Source of the DNA: CAVQHY01 sp963712465
GTDB lineage: Bacteria; Actinomycetota; Thermoleophilia; Gaiellales; Gaiellaceae
Length of the DNA: 64,000 nucleotides
NCBI GenBank assembly: GCA_963712465.1
Contig: CAVQHY010000004.1
Coordinates: 558,001 to 622,000 of the forward strand
Direction: 5' to 3'
Shown one piece after another: positions 50,120 to 58,066 of the stretch. The notes under the pieces are model-generated. The model was not told where the DNA came from and made no database searches. It saw only the letters and a program-made list of their open reading frames with translations. Position numbers and translations under genes: made by a program. The first letter of the stretch is position 1, and each line of letters opens with the position of its first letter.

Positions 50120-51346
50120 ATGCCGACCGTCGTCCTCGTCGGGACGCTCGACACGAAGGGCGTCGAGTACGCGTACCTGCGCGACCGTCTCCGCGAACAC
50201 GGCTGCGACGTCGTCCTCGTCGACGCCGGGATCGTCGGCCCTCCTCTCGTGGAGCCCGACATCCCGCGCGAGGAGGTCGCCGGCGCGGTCGGCGCGGACG
50301 TGAAGACGCTCGCCGAGGCCGGTGATCGCGGCGCCGCAGTCGAGACGATGGCGCGGGGAGCGGCAGAGATCATCGCGCGCCTCCACGCCGAGGGGAGGCT
50401 CGACGCGATCGCCGGCCTCGGCGGCTCGGGCGGCTCCGCGATCGCGACGCATGCGATGCGCCGGCTTCCGGTCGGCGTCCCGAAGCTGATGGTCTCGACC
50501 GTGGCCTCGGGCGACACCAGGCCGTACGTCGGGGCCTCGGACGTGACGATGATGTACTCGGTCGTCGACATCGCCGGGATCAACCGGATCTCGGAGCGGA
50601 TCCTGTCGAACGCCGCCGCTGCGATCGCGGGCATGGCGGAGGTGACCGTCCCAGGAGGTGCGAGCGCAAAGCCGCTCGTCGGCGCGTCGATGTTCGGCGT
50701 GACCACCGCGTGTGTAACCGCGGCGCGCGAGCGGCTCGAGGAGCTCGGGTACGAGGTGCTCGTCTTCCACCAGACCGGAACGGGCGGGGAGTCGATGGAG
50801 GAGCTCGCCCGCGCCGGCTTCATCACGGCGATGCTCGACGTGACGACGACCGAGCTGGCCGACGAGCTCGTCGGCGGCGTCCTTCCGGCACATCCGAAGC
50901 GGCTCGAGGTGGCGGGCGAGCTCGGAATCCCGCAGGTCGTCTCGCTCGGCGCGCTCGACATGGTCAACTTCGGGCCGATGGAGTCGGTGCCTGAGCGGTT
51001 TCGCGAGCGGAACCTGTACGTCCACAACCCGACGATCACGCTGATGCGCACGACGCCCGAGGAGTGCGCCGAGCTCGGCCGGCGGATCGCGCGCAAGCTG
51101 AACGCGGCGACGGGGCCGACCGCGCTGTTCGTGCCCCTGCGCGGCGTGTCGGCGATCGCGACCGAGGGCCAGGTCTTCCACGACCCCGAGGCCGACGAGG
51201 CGCTGATCGCCGCTCTGCGCGAGAACGTCGATCCGGCCGTCGTCGAGGTGCACGAGCTCGAGCTGGACGTGAACGATCCAGCGTTTGCGCTGGCGATGGC
51301 CAACCGGCTCGACGAGCTCCACGGGGAGTGGAGCGGCTCGTCGTGA
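50120..51346 (+). CDS. UPF0261 (Tm-1-like ATP-binding) family protein
   Basis: 408-residue protein of the UPF0261/Tm-1-like family, related to the N-terminal ATP-binding domain of the plant Tm-1 resistance protein. Conserved blocks: VLVGTLDTKGVEYAYLRDRL, GGSGGSAIATHAMRRLPVG (nucleotide/phosphate loop), PKLMVSTVASGDTRPYVG and VFHQTGTGGESME. Bacterial copies usually accompany the PEP-hydrolase-like barrel encoded at 53375, and in fungi the two are fused. The reaction is unknown. Stop overlaps the next GTG. Confidence 0.9.
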   Translation: MPTVVLVGTLDTKGVEYAYLRDRLREHGCDVVLVDAGIVGPPLVEPDIPREEVAGAVGADVKTLAEAGDRGAAVETMARGAAEIIARLHAEGRLDAIAGLGGSGGSAIATHAMRRLPVGVPKLMVSTVASGDTRPYVGASDVTMMYSVVDIAGINRISERILSNAAAAIAGMAEVTVPGGASAKPLVGASMFGVTTACVTAARERLEELGYEVLVFHQTGTGGESMEELARAGFITAMLDVTTTELADELVGGVLPAHPKRLEVAGELGIPQVVSLGALDMVNFGPMESVPERFRERNLYVHNPTITLMRTTPEECAELGRRIARKLNAATGPTALFVPLRGVSAIATEGQVFHDPEADEALIAALRENVDPAVVEVHELELDVNDPAFALAMANRLDELHGEWSGSS

Positions 51347-53370
51347 CGCCCTACCCTCGTCTCTTCTCCGAGTGGCAGCTGCGGAGCACGGTCGTCAAGA
51401 ACCGGGTCGTGTTTCCGCCGACGTGCCCGACGTGGGTGTCGGATCCGTGGAGCGGCCTCTTCACCGACATGGCGACCGCCTACTACGCCGAGCGCGCCAA
51501 GGGCGGCGTCGGGCTGATCATCATCGGCGCCGCGCACGTCCATCCGAGCTCGCTCTCGGCGCCGCTGCTGATGCCGCAGCTTCACGACGACGGCCAGATC
51601 GAGCCGCTCTCACGCATCGCCGACGCCGTCCACGCGGAGGGCTGCAAGCTCGCGATCCAGCTCTGGCACTCGGGCGTCCGCGGCGGCATCGGCTACAAGC
51701 AGGCGGCGCACTACGACCCCGACGCGACGTGGTACTCGCTCTCGCCGAGCCAGGTGCCGCTCGGCGAGTTTCCGGGCGCCTCGACGCCGAAGGAGATGGA
51801 CGAGGGCGAGATCGAAGAGGTGCTCGAGGCCTACGGCAGCGCCGCATCGCGCGCCATGGCCGCCGGGCTGGACGGCGTCGAGTTCCATCTCGGCCACGGC
51901 TACCTCCCGTGGCAGTTCCTCTCGCCGCTCTACAACAAGCGGACGGACGGGTGGGGAGGCTCGTACGAGAAGCGCCTGCGCTTCCCGCTCGAGGCGTTGA
52001 GCCGGATCCGGGCCGCGATCGGCGACGAGCGCTTCCTCGGCTACCGGATCAACTCGACGTCGTTCTGGCCCGGCGATCTCGAGCTCGAGCAGGTGACGGG
52101 GATCGTCGCTGATCTCGAGGCGCAGGCGGACGTCGACTACGTCAACGTCACCGCGGGTGTGCACCACGCGTTCATCCACACGCCGATGGAGTTCGAGCCA
52201 GGCTGGGAGCGCGGCTACGCCCGCGCGATCCGGGAGGTCTCGTCGAAGCCCGTGCTGCTCGTCGGCCGGATCACGACGCCCGAGGTTGCCGAGGCGCTGC
52301 TCGAGGCGGGCGACGGCGACGCCATCTGCCTCGCCCGACAGCTCTTCGCCGACCCCGACTGGGCCGTCAAGGCGGCCGAGGGGCGCTCGGACGACATCCG
52401 CCGCTGCGTCGCCGCCAACTGGTGCTGGAAGAGCGTGTCGGTCGGCGGGCGCGTCCAGTGCGTCTACAACCCGGAGATCGGGCGCGAGGCCGCGTGGGGG
52501 AAGGGGACGCTCGTCCGGGTGTCCGATCCGCGACGCGTCCTCGTCGTCGGCGCCGGCCCCGCGGGGCTCGAGTACGCACGCGTCGCCTCGGCCCGAGGCC
52601 ACGACGTGACCGTCCTCGAGGCGAAGGCAGAGCCCGGCGGCCACGTGCGCGTCCAGTCGCTGCTCCCGAGCCGCGAGGAGTACGGGCGGATCGCGACGTG
52701 GCTCGCGGATCAGAGCGCAAAGAACGGCGCCGAGATCCGCGTCTCGTCGCCCGTGACGCCCGAGACCCTCGACGGCGTCCTCGCCGCGGAGCGGCCCGAC
52801 CACGTGGTCGTCGCCACCGGCGCGCGGATCTGTCGCGACGGCTTCCAGGGGTGGACGGCCGGCCCCTTGCCGGGCTGGGAGACGGGAGCCTGCGTCGGCT
52901 GGGATGAGGTCGCGGAGGGGGCCGTGGAGCCGACCGGGGACGTCGTCGTGCTCGACGACCTGCAGGACGTCGTCGCACCGCTCACGGCCGTAGCGCTCGC
53001 GCAGCGCGGAGCGGGGTCGGTCAAGCTCGTCACGCGCTGGCCGATGGTCGGCATGGAGACGATCCTCGACGTCTACCTCGACTGGATCCTGCCCAAGCTC
53101 TACGAGGCCGGCGTCGAGATGCTCTGCGATCGGTTCGTTCGCAAGATCGATGGAAGCTCGGTGACGCTCTACAACGTCCATCGTGAGCAGGACGAGCTGA
53201 CGTTGACGGCCGACACGATCGTGATGGCGACCGGGCGACAGTCCGAGAACGGCCTTCAGGCGCTGCTCGTGGAGCGGGGCGTGAGCTGCGAGACGATCGG
53301 GGACGCGACGGCGCCGCGCGGCACGTACGAGGCCGTGTACGAGGGCCATCGCCAGGCCAGGAAGCTCTGA
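51343..53370 (+). CDS. Old Yellow Enzyme/trimethylamine-dehydrogenase-like flavoprotein with altered Fe-S motif
   Basis: 675-residue protein with an N-terminal FMN TIM barrel (LFSEWQLRSTVVKNRVVFPP; VEFHLGHGYLPWQFLSP with the His pair position) and a C-terminal FAD/NAD domain (VLVVGAGPAGLEYARVAS). This is the 2,4-dienoyl-CoA reductase/TMADH layout. Between the two, the 4Fe-4S motif C-x2-C-x3-C-x11-C is changed: Cys355, Cys361 and Cys373 remain but the second cysteine is Ala and one residue is missing. Electron transfer between flavins may be altered. GTG 51343 overlaps the UPF0261 stop. Confidence 0.87.
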   Translation: MTPYPRLFSEWQLRSTVVKNRVVFPPTCPTWVSDPWSGLFTDMATAYYAERAKGGVGLIIIGAAHVHPSSLSAPLLMPQLHDDGQIEPLSRIADAVHAEGCKLAIQLWHSGVRGGIGYKQAAHYDPDATWYSLSPSQVPLGEFPGASTPKEMDEGEIEEVLEAYGSAASRAMAAGLDGVEFHLGHGYLPWQFLSPLYNKRTDGWGGSYEKRLRFPLEALSRIRAAIGDERFLGYRINSTSFWPGDLELEQVTGIVADLEAQADVDYVNVTAGVHHAFIHTPMEFEPGWERGYARAIREVSSKPVLLVGRITTPEVAEALLEAGDGDAICLARQLFADPDWAVKAAEGRSDDIRRCVAANWCWKSVSVGGRVQCVYNPEIGREAAWGKGTLVRVSDPRRVLVVGAGPAGLEYARVASARGHDVTVLEAKAEPGGHVRVQSLLPSREEYGRIATWLADQSAKNGAEIRVSSPVTPETLDGVLAAERPDHVVVATGARICRDGFQGWTAGPLPGWETGACVGWDEVAEGAVEPTGDVVVLDDLQDVVAPLTAVALAQRGAGSVKLVTRWPMVGMETILDVYLDWILPKLYEAGVEMLCDRFVRKIDGSSVTLYNVHREQDELTLTADTIVMATGRQSENGLQALLVERGVSCETIGDATAPRGTYEAVYEGHRQARKL

Positions 53371-53374
53371 CCCC

Positions 53375-54202
53375 GTGACGCGCGCGGATGCCCTCGCCCG
53401 GCTGCGGGCCCAGGTCGAGGCCGGGAGGCCGATCATCGGCGCCGGCGCCGGGACCGGGCTCTCGGCGAAGTGCGCCGAGGCGGGCGGCGGCGACCTGATC
53501 ATCATCTACAACTCGGGCCGCTACCGCATGGCCGGCCGGGGCTCGCTCGCCGGGATGATGCCCTTCGGCGACGCGAACGCGATCGTCGTCGAGATGGCGT
53601 CCGAGGTGCTCCCGATCGTCGAGGAGACGCCGGTGCTCGCGGGTGTCTGCGGCACGGATCCGTTCCGGCTGATGCCGGTGTTCCTCGCCGAGCTTGCGCG
53701 GATCGGCTTCTCGGGTGTCCAGAACTTTCCGACCGTCGGCCTGATCGACGGCACGTTCCGTCGGGGGCTCGAGGAGACGGGGATGGGCTACGGCCTCGAG
53801 GTCGAGATGATCAGGCAGGCGCACGAGCTCGATCTGCTCACGTGCCCGTACGTCTTCGACGTCGAGTCGGCGGTGGCCATGGCCGAGGCGGGCGCGGATG
53901 TCCTCGTGCCGCACATGGGGCTGACGACGAAGGGCACGATCGGCGCGACGTCGGCGAGGACCCTCGACGAGTGCGTCGGCCTGATCCAGGCGATGCACGA
54001 CGCGGCCAGGGCGGTGAACCCGGACGTCCTCGTCCTCTGCCACGGCGGCCCGATCGCCGACCCCGAGGACGCGGCGTACGTCCTCGAGCGAACGACCGGA
54101 GTCGTCGGCTTCTTCGGCGCGTCGAGCATGGAGCGCCTGCCGACCGAGATCGCGATGACGGAGAACATGAAGCGGTTCAAGGCGATACCGGTATTCACGT
54201 AG
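53375..54202 (+). CDS. Phosphoenolpyruvate-hydrolase-like TIM-barrel protein
   Basis: 275-residue TIM-barrel protein of the PEP hydrolase/TIM-barrel signal-transduction family (PF09370 type). Hallmarks are IIGAGAGTGLSAKCAEAGGGDLIIIYNSGRYRM near the N-terminus, GVCGTDPFRLMPVF, SGVQNFPTVGLIDG and DVLVPHMGLTTKGTIGA. It is the usual partner of UPF0261. The reaction for this subgroup is unproven; a C-C or phosphoryl reaction on a small acid is likely by fold. It starts at GTG 53375, 4 bp after the flavoprotein gene. Confidence 0.9.
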   Translation: MTRADALARLRAQVEAGRPIIGAGAGTGLSAKCAEAGGGDLIIIYNSGRYRMAGRGSLAGMMPFGDANAIVVEMASEVLPIVEETPVLAGVCGTDPFRLMPVFLAELARIGFSGVQNFPTVGLIDGTFRRGLEETGMGYGLEVEMIRQAHELDLLTCPYVFDVESAVAMAEAGADVLVPHMGLTTKGTIGATSARTLDECVGLIQAMHDAARAVNPDVLVLCHGGPIADPEDAAYVLERTTGVVGFFGASSMERLPTEIAMTENMKRFKAIPVFT

Positions 54203-54222
54203 GGGCGGGGCTTGCCCCGCCC
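54203..54222. repeat. 20-bp perfect palindrome in an operon gap
   Basis: GGGCGGGGC (54203-54211) and GCCCCGCCC (54214-54222) flank TT. It lies immediately after the barrel-protein stop and 11 bp before the ribosome-binding site of the cupin gene. It could be an RNA processing or attenuation hairpin, or a REP-type element. Confidence 0.6.
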
Positions 54223-54240
54223 GCGAGCAAAGGAGATCAC

Positions 54241-54639
54241 ATGAGCAGGTTCGTCCTCGCAGGCGACGTTCGCCAGGAGAGCTTCGACTGGGGCGAGGTC
54301 GGCTGGCGCTGCGTCCCACCGATCACGGGCTCCAAGCAGCTCGCCGTCCTCGACGTCGTCCTCGCGCCCGGCAAGGGGCACGACTTCCACAAGCATCCGG
54401 ATCAGGAGGAGATGATCATCGTCAAGGCGGGAGGGATCGAGCAGTGGATCGAGCGCGAGAGCCACGAGCTCGGCGCGGGTGACTCCGTCTACATCGACGC
54501 GGGGGCCGTCCACGCATCGTTCAACACGGGAAGCGAGGACGCCCACCTCCAGGTGTTCCTCGGCCCGGCGATGGGCGAGGGCGGCTACGAGCTCGTCGAC
54601 GTCTCGGGCGAGGAGCCCTGGGCGTCGTTGCGCGGCTAG
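54241..54639 (+). CDS. Cupin-domain protein
   Basis: 132-residue single-domain cupin. Cupin motif 1 is GKGHDFHKHPDQEEMIIVKAG (G-x5-H-x-H-x4-E pattern) and motif 2 is GDSVYIDAGAVHASFN, giving the His/His/Glu/His metal site. Small cupins of this type act as isomerases, dioxygenases or binding proteins. AAAGGAG lies 6-7 nt before the ATG. Part of the catabolic operon, 4 bp before the amidase gene. Confidence 0.88.
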   Translation: MSRFVLAGDVRQESFDWGEVGWRCVPPITGSKQLAVLDVVLAPGKGHDFHKHPDQEEMIIVKAGGIEQWIERESHELGAGDSVYIDAGAVHASFNTGSEDAHLQVFLGPAMGEGGYELVDVSGEEPWASLRG

Positions 54640-54643
54640 ACGA

Positions 54644-56050
54644 ATGTTCGTGGCCAGCCTCCTCGACGCGACCGAGCTTGCCCGACTGATCCGCGAGCGC
54701 AAGCTTTCGCCCGTCGAGGTGGCGGAGGCGCACCTCGAGCGGATCGAGGAGCTGAACCCGCGGCTGAACGCCGTGGTGACGCCGATGGACGCGCTGGGCG
54801 GGGCGCGCGAGGCCGAAGCGGCGATCCTGCGCGGCGACGAGCTGGGCCCGCTTCACGGCGTCCCGTTCACGATCAAGGACTGCATCGACACGGCCGGGGT
54901 ACGGACGACCCGCGGCTCGCAGCTCTTCGCCGACCTCGTGCCGGTCGCCGACGCGACAGCCGTGGCCCGGCTGAAGGCGGCGGGCGCGGTCCCGCTCGCC
55001 AAGACCAATCTGCCCGAGTTCGCTCTCTGGTGGGAGACGGACAACCTCGTCTTCGGCCGGACGGTCAACCCGTGGAATGCGGAGCGCACCGCGGGCGGCT
55101 CGTCCGGGGGCGAGGCGGCGGCGATCTCGGCCGGGCTCTCGCCGCTCGGGCTCGGCTCCGACCTCGGCGGCTCGATCCGCCTGCCCGCCGGCCATTGCGG
55201 CGTCGTCGGGCTGAAGCCCACGCACGGCCGCGTGCCTCTCACAGGCCACTGGCCGGACGTGATCCTCCGCTTCATGCACGTCGGTCCGATGGCGCGGTCG
55301 GTACGCGACGTCGCACTCGCGCTCTCGGTGCTCTCCGGAGAGGATCCGCTCGACTGGTGGTCGGTGCCGGTCGAGGCCCCGCCGATCGAGGTCGGCATGG
55401 AGGTCGCCGGGCTTCGCGTCGCCTCGCTGTCGCGAACCGGCTTCGGGCCTGTCGACGACGAGGTCTCTGCGGCGGTCGATCGGGCGGCGGCCTCCCTCGC
55501 GGGGCGCGGCTGCGAGGTCGAGGAGCTCGACCTTCCCTGGCTCGAGTTGCGCGACTGCAACAGGCTGACGATGACGCTCTACAGCGCGGAGGGCTCGGTG
55601 CTCCTCGGCCCGCTGGTCGCCGGGCACGAGGACGAGCTGCACCCGATGCTCCGCCGTCGGCTGTCGCTCCCCCGCGACCCCGGCGACAAGTACCTCCTCG
55701 CCGAGGCCGAGGTCGAGGGGCTCCGGCGCGACATCGCCGAGCTCCTGACCCGGTACGACGCGCTGCTCTGCCCGACCACGCCTGTTCCGGCGCATCCACA
55801 CGACCTCGAGGAGCTCACCATCGGCGATCGCACGGACATGGCACGCGCGGTCATGCGCGCGACGATCCCCTGGGATCTGACCGGCTCGCCGGCGCTGTCG
55901 GTTCCGTTCGCGCTGAGCAATGACGGCCTGCCCATCGGCGTGCAGCTCGTCGGTCGGCGCTTCGACGAGCCGACCGTACTCCGTCTCGGCGCGGCCCTCG
56001 AGGCCGCGCGGGAGCCCGCCGAGTTCTACCCGCCGTCTTTCCGGACGTAG
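54644..56050 (+). CDS. Amidase-signature-family amidase
   Basis: 468-residue amidase. The Ser-cisSer-Lys triad is visible: Lys78 in FTIKDCIDTAG, the cis-Ser in GGSSGGEAAA and the nucleophile in GSDLGGSIRLPA. GVVGLKPTHGRVP and the C-terminal GLPIGVQLVGRRFDE are standard. It would hydrolyse an amide or carbamoyl group to an acid and ammonia, which fits upstream import of amides and CoA activation of acids. The last 25 bp overlap the convergent DHFR-like gene. Confidence 0.92.
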   Translation: MFVASLLDATELARLIRERKLSPVEVAEAHLERIEELNPRLNAVVTPMDALGGAREAEAAILRGDELGPLHGVPFTIKDCIDTAGVRTTRGSQLFADLVPVADATAVARLKAAGAVPLAKTNLPEFALWWETDNLVFGRTVNPWNAERTAGGSSGGEAAAISAGLSPLGLGSDLGGSIRLPAGHCGVVGLKPTHGRVPLTGHWPDVILRFMHVGPMARSVRDVALALSVLSGEDPLDWWSVPVEAPPIEVGMEVAGLRVASLSRTGFGPVDDEVSAAVDRAAASLAGRGCEVEELDLPWLELRDCNRLTMTLYSAEGSVLLGPLVAGHEDELHPMLRRRLSLPRDPGDKYLLAEAEVEGLRRDIAELLTRYDALLCPTTPVPAHPHDLEELTIGDRTDMARAVMRATIPWDLTGSPALSVPFALSNDGLPIGVQLVGRRFDEPTVLRLGAALEAAREPAEFYPPSFRT

Positions 56051-56676
56051 GTGTAGTGAGCGACGGCGGTCGAGCTGACCAGGCCGACGCAGTCGTACCC
56101 CGCCGGGCCGCCGTCCAGGTTCTCGAACAGGCGCGAGCCGCCGCCGAGGAACACGGGAACCACGTGGATCTCCATCTCGTCGATCAGGCCCGCACGAAGG
56201 TACTGCTGTGCAGTAGCGGCGCCGCCGCCAAGCGACACGTCCCGGCCGCCGGCCGCCTCGGCTGCCCGCTCGAGCGCAGGCTCGATACCTTCGGTGACGA
56301 AGTGGAAGGTCGTGCCTCCACGCATCTCCAGCGGCTCCCGCGCATGGTGCGTGAGCACGAACACGGGCGTGTGGAACGGCGGGTCGTCGCCCCACCAGCC
56401 GGTCCACGCGTCGTCGCCCCACGGCCCGCGCACAGGCCCGAACATGTTGCGCCCCATGATCGTTGCGCCGATGTTCCTGTTCCACGCCGCGGCATGATCG
56501 TCGTCGAGCCCGGTCTCGCCTCCGTCCATCCCATGCGCCGCGCGGAAGCTGCGGGTCGCGAACGCCCAGTCGTGCAACCCGAGCCCGCCCTCGCCAAGCG
56601 GGTTCTCGAGGCTCTGGCCGGGACCTGCCACGTATCCGTCGAGCGACATCGTCATGGTGAATCTGAGCTTTGCCAT
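56026..56676 (-). CDS. Dihydrofolate reductase family (RibD C-terminal-like) protein
   Basis: 216-residue protein of the YyaP/YwjB-type DHFR family. It starts KLRFTMTMSLDGYVAGP, contains IMGRNMFGPVRGPWGD (NADPH pyrophosphate region) and DVSLGGGAATAQQYLRAGLIDEMEIHVVPVFLGGGSRLF. Not the folate enzyme; the physiological substrate is unknown. The ATG at 56674-56676 is chosen because the fold begins there. Located 29 bp downstream of the thiolase gene on the same strand, so probably co-transcribed. Confidence 0.87.
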   Translation of the reverse strand: MAKLRFTMTMSLDGYVAGPGQSLENPLGEGGLGLHDWAFATRSFRAAHGMDGGETGLDDDHAAAWNRNIGATIMGRNMFGPVRGPWGDDAWTGWWGDDPPFHTPVFVLTHHAREPLEMRGGTTFHFVTEGIEPALERAAEAAGGRDVSLGGGAATAQQYLRAGLIDEMEIHVVPVFLGGGSRLFENLDGGPAGYDCVGLVSSTAVAHYTYVRKDGG

Positions 56677-56705
56677 TCGGGCCTGGGAGAGCTTGGGGAC
56701 GATGG

Positions 56706-57923
56706 TCACTCGGGTCGTTCGAACACAGCAGCCATTCCCTGGCCGCCGCCGATGCACATTGTCACGACTCCGACCCGGCCGCCGAGGCGCTCCAGGGCGT
56801 GCATGAGCTTGACGGTGAGGATCGCGCCGGTGGCGCCCACCGGGTGGCCGAGCGCGATCGCGCCGCCGGCGACGTTGACCTTCTCGAGCTCGAGCCCGAC
56901 GTCGCGGACGACGGCCACCGCCTGCGCGGCGAAGGCCTCGTTCAGCTCGACCAGGTCGACGTCGTCGAGGGAGATGCCGGCGCGCTCCAGGGCCTTTGGG
57001 ATTGCCAGGGCCGGCGCATAGCCCATCACCTCCGGCTCGATGCCGCTCGCGGCCCACGAGCGCAGGCGAAGGCGGGAGGCGAAGCCTCGCCTACGTGCTT
57101 CCGACTCTCGCATGAGGACGACCGCGGCGGCGCCGTCGTTGATGCCCGCCGAGTTGCCGGCCGTCACGGTGCCGTCGCTTCGAAAGACCGGCGGGAGCGA
57201 CGCGAGGATCTCCTCCGTCGTCTCCGGACGAGGGTGCTCGTCGCGGATGACGGGGTCGGACGCGCGCGGCGGCGTCACCGCGACGATCTCCTGCTCGAAC
57301 CAGCCCTCGGCGAGCGCCCGGCCGGCGAGACGCTGGCTCCGGGCGGCGAAGTGATCCTGCTCCTCGCGCGAGACGCCGTGCCGCTCCGCGACACGCTCGG
57401 CCGTCTCACCCATCGGGTAGCCGCCGAACGGATCGGTGACGAGCGAGAGCGTGCCGTCGACGAGCTCGCGCGAGCCGAGCTGGTAGCCGTCCCGCGCGTG
57501 GTAGTCGAGAAACGGCTGACGGCTCATCGACTCGTCCCCGCCCGCGACGACGACGTCGGCCTGGCTGGTGAGGATCTCCTGCGCACCGCTGAGGATCGCC
57601 TGCAGCCCTGACGAGCACAGCCGGTTGACGTTCATCGCTGTCGCGGCCGGCGGGATTCCCGCCTCGATCGCGCACCGTCGCGCGTTGTAGGCGTCGGGCC
57701 CCACCTGCCCGACCTGGCCCATGACGACCTCGTCCACGTCGACGGGCTCGACGCCCGCCCGCGCCAGCGCCTCCCGGATCGCCACCGCGCCCAGGTGATG
57801 TGCGTCAACGTCCTTGAACACGCCGCCGAAGCGGCCGATCGCGGTTCTCACGCCGCCGACGAGGACGACCGGGTCGTCGTTTGCAGCCAACGAACCGATC
57901 GTACCCGCGTGCGGCGATGCCAA
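56706..57923 (-). CDS. Thiolase family acetyl-CoA C-acyltransferase
   Basis: 405-residue type I thiolase. The acylated nucleophile is Cys103 in NVNRLCSSGLQA; NEAFAAQA, GGAIALGHPVGATGA with the catalytic His, and CIGGGQG with the second Cys complete the site. It cleaves 3-ketoacyl-CoA to acetyl-CoA at the end of beta-oxidation-like routes. Residues ARRRGFASRLRLRS are encoded by a palindromic repeat (57071-57091) inserted in frame at a surface loop. Divergent from the AI-2E gene. Confidence 0.93.
   Translation of the reverse strand: MASPHAGTIGSLAANDDPVVLVGGVRTAIGRFGGVFKDVDAHHLGAVAIREALARAGVEPVDVDEVVMGQVGQVGPDAYNARRCAIEAGIPPAATAMNVNRLCSSGLQAILSGAQEILTSQADVVVAGGDESMSRQPFLDYHARDGYQLGSRELVDGTLSLVTDPFGGYPMGETAERVAERHGVSREEQDHFAARSQRLAGRALAEGWFEQEIVAVTPPRASDPVIRDEHPRPETTEEILASLPPVFRSDGTVTAGNSAGINDGAAAVVLMRESEARRRGFASRLRLRSWAASGIEPEVMGYAPALAIPKALERAGISLDDVDLVELNEAFAAQAVAVVRDVGLELEKVNVAGGAIALGHPVGATGAILTVKLMHALERLGGRVGVVTMCIGGGQGMAAVFERPE
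57071..57091. repeat. Short palindromic repeat inside the thiolase gene
   Basis: GGCGGGAGGCGAAGCCTCGCC contains AGGCGA/TCGCCT-type arms and the nested GGCGAAGCC core. It is close to the element between larB and larC (GGCGGGAGCGAAGCGATTCGCC when read in reverse). It keeps the reading frame and encodes Arg, Gly, Ser and Leu residues. Confidence 0.55.
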
Positions 57924-57940
57924 CGGACTTCGTCACAGAC

Positions 57941-57969
57941 GCGCACAAGGGGTCAGACCCCTTGTGCGC
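57941..57969. repeat. 29-bp perfect palindrome with GGGGTCAGACCCC core
   Basis: GCGCACAAGGGG (57941-57952) and CCCCTTGTGCGC (57958-57969) flank the loop TCAGA. It lies in the 143-bp gap between the divergent thiolase and AI-2E genes, which contains no gene. It recalls REP-type palindromes with GGGGTCAGACCCC cores; a regulatory dyad is the alternative. Confidence 0.65.
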
Positions 57970-58066
57970 GCGCCGCACAAGATCTCGGCAACCACTCCGT
58001 CCGGAATTGCGATCATCGGCTCCCGGCCACGCGGCCGCCGTCCGGCCGCTCAGGGATCCTTGGCCC

